From Candidatus Bathyarchaeota archaeon (GTDB taxonomy: Archaea > Thermoproteota > Bathyarchaeia > 40CM-2-53-6): DNA of 7,779 bases. The DNA is taken from positions 1-7,779 of the forward strand of contig VBBH01000182.1 in assembly GCA_005888695.1 (NCBI GenBank), read 5' to 3'. The stretch's first letter is position 1. Every line of letters begins with the position of its first letter. Below the pieces are notes generated by a model. It made no database searches. It saw only the letters and a list, made by a program, of their open reading frames with translations, and was not told where the DNA came from. Positions 1-6,000 of the stretch are shown in pieces. The position numbers were made by a program, and so were the translations under genes.

Positions 1-3000
1 CGATTGTTGATGTTGCTGAGCCACCGGCTATGAATCGAGCTAGCACATTCGGAGAGGCGATCAGGGTAAAGCCCTGACCGACGGTCACTGTGATTTGTGA
101 ACTCTGCGAGAGGGAGCCGACCGTGCCGGTTATCATGATATTGTAGGATCCAGCAGGAGTCGCTGTCGTTGTGCCGATTGTGACGATGGATGACGCGGTG
201 GATCCTGGTTGAAGGTTGATTAGCGTATTGCTGAACGAGACCGTGAGACCGGACGCCGACGGTGTCGTGGTTGCTTGCAGTCTAACGTTTCCGGTAAGGC
301 CGAAGCTAGTTAGAGTGACCGTAGAATTTGCGTTGTTTCCGGCGAGGAAAATGGAAGGAATTGGAGGTGTCGCGACCAGGTGGAAATCAGCTGAAACCCC
401 AATCGTGATGGTTGAGGATCGTACCAGTGCCCCACTCGTTGAGGCCACAGTAAACGTATAGCTCCCTGCCGGGGTCGAAGAGTTGGTCGATATCGTAAGG
501 GTCGCGGTCGTTCTAGAGCCTGGAACCAAATTCACAGAAGCCGGAGTAATGATCGTAGCGAGGCCAGGAGCGGACTGCGATGACGATGCCGAAATGTCAA
601 TCCTACCCGTGAACCCTAGGCTGTCGAGGGTAATCGTCGCGTCGGCCGAGCCGCCGGCAATGAAGCTCGACTGAGTAGGAGACGAGACTGTAGCTTTGAA
701 GTCCCCGGTTACCGTGATCGTCAACGTGACGGAGTGGGCTACGAGTCCACTACTACCAGTGACGGTCACGCTGTATGTCCCTGCTGGGGTAACACTTGTC
801 GTCGAGAAGGTGAGAGTAGAAACTCCGGAGCCGCCAGCTGACAATCCAACCGGATTGACGGTGAAAGATACTGAGGCACCAGTAGCAGAAGCCGGGACGG
901 CCGCAGAGAGAGTCACCGTGCCGGTTAGACCGTTACTGCTTAATCCAATGGTAGTGATTGCTACATTGCTCGCGACGAAAGGCGGAGGATTAGTTGGAGA
1001 TGAGTTAATCGTAAAGTCCGGATTTACAGTGACCTGGACGCTTGTAGTATGGGGACTTGTTCCTGCTATTGTGCCAGTTATTGCTATCGTGTAAGACCCT
1101 GATGAGGTGCTGGAAGTTGTTGATATTGTGAGGGTCGAAGAACCCAATGACCCCGGTGTGATGGATACGGAAAGTGGGCTGATCGATATCCCTGGGATTT
1201 GCGTTCCTGACGGCGTTACGCTGGCTGACAGAGCTACGTTCCCGGTCATTCCAAAGCTGTTCAGACTGATCGAGGAAGTAGATGAGCCGCCGGCCACAAA
1301 TACCGATGGTGTCGCCGGTGTGGCAGAAATCGTAAAGTCAGCTAGGATCGTGATTTGAACGTTCACCGAACGCGTTTGGCCGCCACCTATCCCTGTTACA
1401 GTAACCGTGTAGGTTCCGGCTGGAGTGGACGGACTCGTCGCAATTGTAAGGGTTGAGGATGAGGACCCGCCCGGGGTCAGGGTCGGACTGATGGAAAGTG
1501 AAACGGTGAAATCAGTTGCAGGAGGCGTCCCTGTGGCCGTGAGGCTTACGGCCCCAGTGAGTCCAAGACTGGAGACTGTTACCGTGGAGCCGGCCGAATT
1601 ACCGGACACCACACTGGACGGGCTCGGAGCGAGAGCAGTGAGGGTAAAGTCTGGAACAAGTGTTACCGTAATTGACGGAGTGTTCGTATGCGAGAAGGAT
1701 CCGCTCACGCCATTGATCGTCACACTGTAAGATCCCGAAGGTGTGAATGCAGATGTAGAGATTGTCAAGGTCAGCGTCCCAGTTGAACCCGGAGTTAGAT
1801 CAACACTGGACGCACTGAGCGCTGCCGTTAGACCAGATGCCTGTGGAGAAACCGAGGCTGCGAGGCTCACCGTGCCTGTAAAGCCGAAACTGTTGACACT
1901 TACAGCAGATGTAGCTTGGCCACCGCTCACGAAGCTACCAGGAGATGCTGGGCTAGAGAGGATAGAAAAGTCTGGAGTAACCGAGAGCGTCAACGTGAAT
2001 GGATGAATTGGCGAGCCCCCCGTTGCGGAGAGACTGATCGTATAGGTCCCGGAGGGAGTGGAGGCTGTCGTTTGGAGGCTGAGGATAGAAGTCCCCTGTG
2101 AACCAGGCGTCAACGATACGATGGCAGGATTGAACGACGGCGTCAAACCCGTCGCGGATGGAGACACCGTGGCCGTGATACTGATGCTGTCAGTTAGACC
2201 CAAACTCTTCAGGGTTACCGTTGACGTCGCAGTCCTACCCGCGACGATACTGGAGGGACTGGGCGAGCTAGCATCGATCGTAAAGTCGCCAGTAACGGTG
2301 ACCGTGAATACAACGGAATGAGTTATGGAACCACTCGTCGCCGTTACCGTAACCGAGTACGAATTGGCCGGTGTAAAGGCGGTCGTTGACAAGGTCAAAG
2401 TCGATGTGCCGGAGGTGCCGGGTGTCAAGGGAAGATTTGCAGAGCTGAACGATACCGAGAGGCCGGAAGCACTCGGCGTGACAGAAGAGCTAATGGCGAC
2501 AGTGCCAGTCAAACCGATACTAGCCACCGTTACTGTTGATGTTGCTGAATTTCCAGCCACGAAACTCCCAGGATTGGGCGTGCTGGAGGTTATGGCAAGA
2601 TCTGGAGTCACTGTTATTGAAAGCGTTGAAGTGTGTGTTATAGAGCCGAAGCTCGCGGTTACGGTTATGGTATAAGTTGCTGATGGCGTGGATGATGTAG
2701 TACTAATCGCTAGTGTTGATGTCCCGGATGCGCCAGGGTTGAGTGAGACTCCGGTGGGAGTGAACGAGAAGGTTATGCTTGGATCGCTGGGCGAGCTAGT
2801 TGCTTTCAGGCTGACAGTGCCTGTGAGGCCGAGACTGCTGAGGGTCACTGTTGAACTTGCGGACCCGCCCGCGACAAAGCTGGCCGGAGTGGCGGCCTGG
2901 GCAGATAATGTGAAGTCGGGGTTCACTGTCACGAGGACCGATACCGTGTGAGATAGTGAACCGCTGCTTCCTGTCACGGTGATGCTGTAGGTTCCTGAAG

Positions 3001-6000
3001 GCGTGAACTGTGTTGTCGCAATAGTCAGAGAATCAGTAACCGTTGAACCAGGGAGTAGACTGACACTATTACTGCTTAAGAACGCCGTAAGACCATTGAT
3101 CCCAGACGGCGTACCAGTGCTCATACTCACCGTTCCAATGAAGCCTTGGCTGCTGACAGTGACTGTCGAAGATGCTGAGGCACCTGCAATGAAGTTATTC
3201 GGCGTGGGGTCGGATGCCGTAATTGTGAAGTCCGGATTAACAAGGAAGGGTTCCGTCGCGGAATGAACCAAGCCGCTGCCAGCGGCTGTCGTTGTTACTG
3301 TATAGGTCTGGGGACCGGGCGTTCTAGCGTCGGTTGTGATTGTCACGGTGGAAATCCGACTGGACCCAGGTGACAGGACGATAGTGGGACTGCTAATGGA
3401 TATCGCGAGGCCAAGTGCTGTCGGGGAAGAGAACCCTGTCACATTGACCGTACCTGTGAATCCGAGACTCGTCAAGGTGACAGCGAAAGTGGTTGAGCCG
3501 CCCGCGACAAAGCTGGCCGGCGAGGGAGTGCCTGCGACGATAGAAAAGTCTCCAGTAACAATCACGGCAACAGACGTACTGTGCGTGATAGAACCACTTG
3601 TACCAACTATGCCGACGGAATACGTTCCTGCGGGTGTTGATGGTGTCGTTGTAATAGTCAGTGAGGAATAGCTCGTTGAGCCAGCTGTCAGTCCGAGACT
3701 GGTCGTATTGAACGAGAAGGAAAGTCCAGTGATAGACGGAGCACTCAGACTGACTGTTCCTGTGAACCCTAAACTGGTAACCGTGATGATGGACCTGGTT
3801 GATCCACTGGCGACGAAACTACTAGGGCTTGCTGGAGAAGCCGTTATGGTGAGGTCGCCTCCGACGCTGACAGAGACAAGAATTGAGTGAGTAAGAGATC
3901 CGCTTGTTCCCGTGACATTGATCGAGTATAGACCTGACGGAGTGGAGATCGAGGTTCCGATCGTTAGAAGGGTGGTACCGGATGAGCCTGGCGTTAGAGG
4001 GATATTCATGTCCGCTACTGAGGCGGTGAGACCCAGGCCTGAAGGAATAGACAAGGTAAGATGGACGCTAGCCCCCAAGCCGAAACTGTTGAGTGAAATT
4101 GTCGAACCAGCAGAACTGCCGGCTAGGACATTGGCGGGTTGAACTGTGCTACTCGCGATAGTGAAATCAGGCAGTACAATGAAGCTGATGCTAGTGGAAT
4201 GGGTTATCGACCCACTTGTAGCTACAATGGTCGCGGTGTAAGCTCCTGACGGCGTTGTGATCGATGATTGAATGGTCAGGATCGCGCTGCCTGCTGATCC
4301 GACAGTCAGGCCAATGTTCCGAGTGTTAAACGAACTAGTAAATCCTGCAACACTTGGTGTTAATGTTGCCGACAGTGATACTGTACTGTTGAAACCCAAG
4401 CTGTTCATTGTGACAGCACTTGTTGTCGAGCCTCCCGCAACGAAACTAGAAGGAGACGATGCTCCAGCAATTATTCTGAAATCAGGATTAACGATTAGAG
4501 TCAGGGTCACTGAGTGGACCAAGGTGCCGCTAGCACCGGTGACCGTGACCGAGTAGACACCGGCCGGGGTTGAGGGAGTCGTTGTAATAGTCAGGGTCGA
4601 ATTGCCGTTAAGACCTGGTGTCAGTCCCACGAACACTGGATTCAGGGACGTAGAGAGTCCACTTGGTGGTAGCGCCACAGTGACGTTCAATGTTATTCGG
4701 GTGGTAAGGCCGAGGCTCAGCACCGTCATTTTAGACGATGTCGAATTACCGGCGATTATGCTGGGGGGAGAGAGGCTACTTGCCGTGAGGGTGAAGTCGG
4801 GAGTGACGGTGATAGTATAGGTCTGGCTGTGGGTTAACGATCCACTTGTCCCTGTTATCGTTATTGCATACGTGCCAGCTGGCGTGGACGCAATTGTCTG
4901 TAGAGTCAGAATCGCTGTGCCGTTGGAGCCCGGTGTTAGAGGTATAACGCTGGGACTGAACGATGCGGTCAGACCCGTGGCGGGACTGGGTACGGTTGCG
5001 GAGAGTCCAGGACCCGCAGTTAGGCCGAAACTCTTCACCGTGATTGTAGTAACGACAGCGCTTCCCGCGACGACAGTTCCACTGTTCTGCGAAGATGTGA
5101 GTGTGAAGTCGCCTGTGACTGAAATGTTGATGCTGACTGAGTGGACGATACTACCGCTGGTACTTGTTACCGTAACGGCGTAGATTCCGGCGGGGGTCGA
5201 ACTGTTTGTTGAAACCGTGAGAGTAATCGTTCCGAATCCTCCGGGGAGTAAGTGGATGCTGTTGGAGTTGAAGGCGAACGCGATCGAAGGAGACGAGCGT
5301 GTTGCGGACAAGTTTACAGTTCCGTTCAATCCAGCGCTCGAAAGAGTAAGCGTTGAGGTCCCGGAGTTCCCAGCGACGAAACTTGTGGGAACGATTGCAC
5401 CAGCCGAGATTGTAAACTCGGCCTTGACGGTTACGGATAATTGACTGATGTGAGTCGTCGTCCCCACCGTGCCTATGACATTGACAAGATAAACACCGGC
5501 TGGGGTGGAGGTTGTCGTCGAGATCAGCAGAGTGGATGTTCCTAGAAAGCCTGGCGTTACGCTGACGCTTTGGGGTGTTAAGGTTACCGAGAGACCTGTG
5601 GCCGTCGGGGAGAAGCCGTAGCTTAGTCCAATGCTACCTGTAAGTCCGAAACTGGTGAGAGAGATAGTGGATGTTGTGGAATTGCCGGCAAAAATACTCG
5701 TAGATGAGAGCGGGCCAGCGCTAATACTGAAGTCAGAGGCAACTGTAAGGCTGAACGTTGTTGCATGGGTCAATGTTCCAACTGTGCTCGTTATTGTTAT
5801 GATATAGTTACCAGACGGCGTGGAGTTCGTTGTCGAGATAGTAAGTGTCGAATTACTGGTGCCGCCAGCCGTAAGAGCTACCGTTGCTGGAGTGAACGAA
5901 GCAGTTGGGCCGCTTGCCACGACCGGTGTAATTGAGGCGGAAAGACTTGCGTCCGTCGTGAGACCTGAGCTGCCTAGCTGGATCGTCGATGACCCGGTAG

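Noticed and set aside
1916..2101. A plus-strand open frame of 61 codons in another phase, rich in Arg and Trp.
   Set aside because: It is short, overlaps units 18-19 on the opposite strand, has an implausible composition and shows no sign of its own expression signals.
216..2675. Plus-strand open frames of about 60-132 codons, for example 216-461, 696-1094, 1425-1730 and 2325-2675, as a family of small genes.
   Set aside because: They lie antisense to the continuous minus-strand frame, repeat at the same roughly 315-bp period, and stop at the antisense of its conserved Tyr codon. They are shadows.
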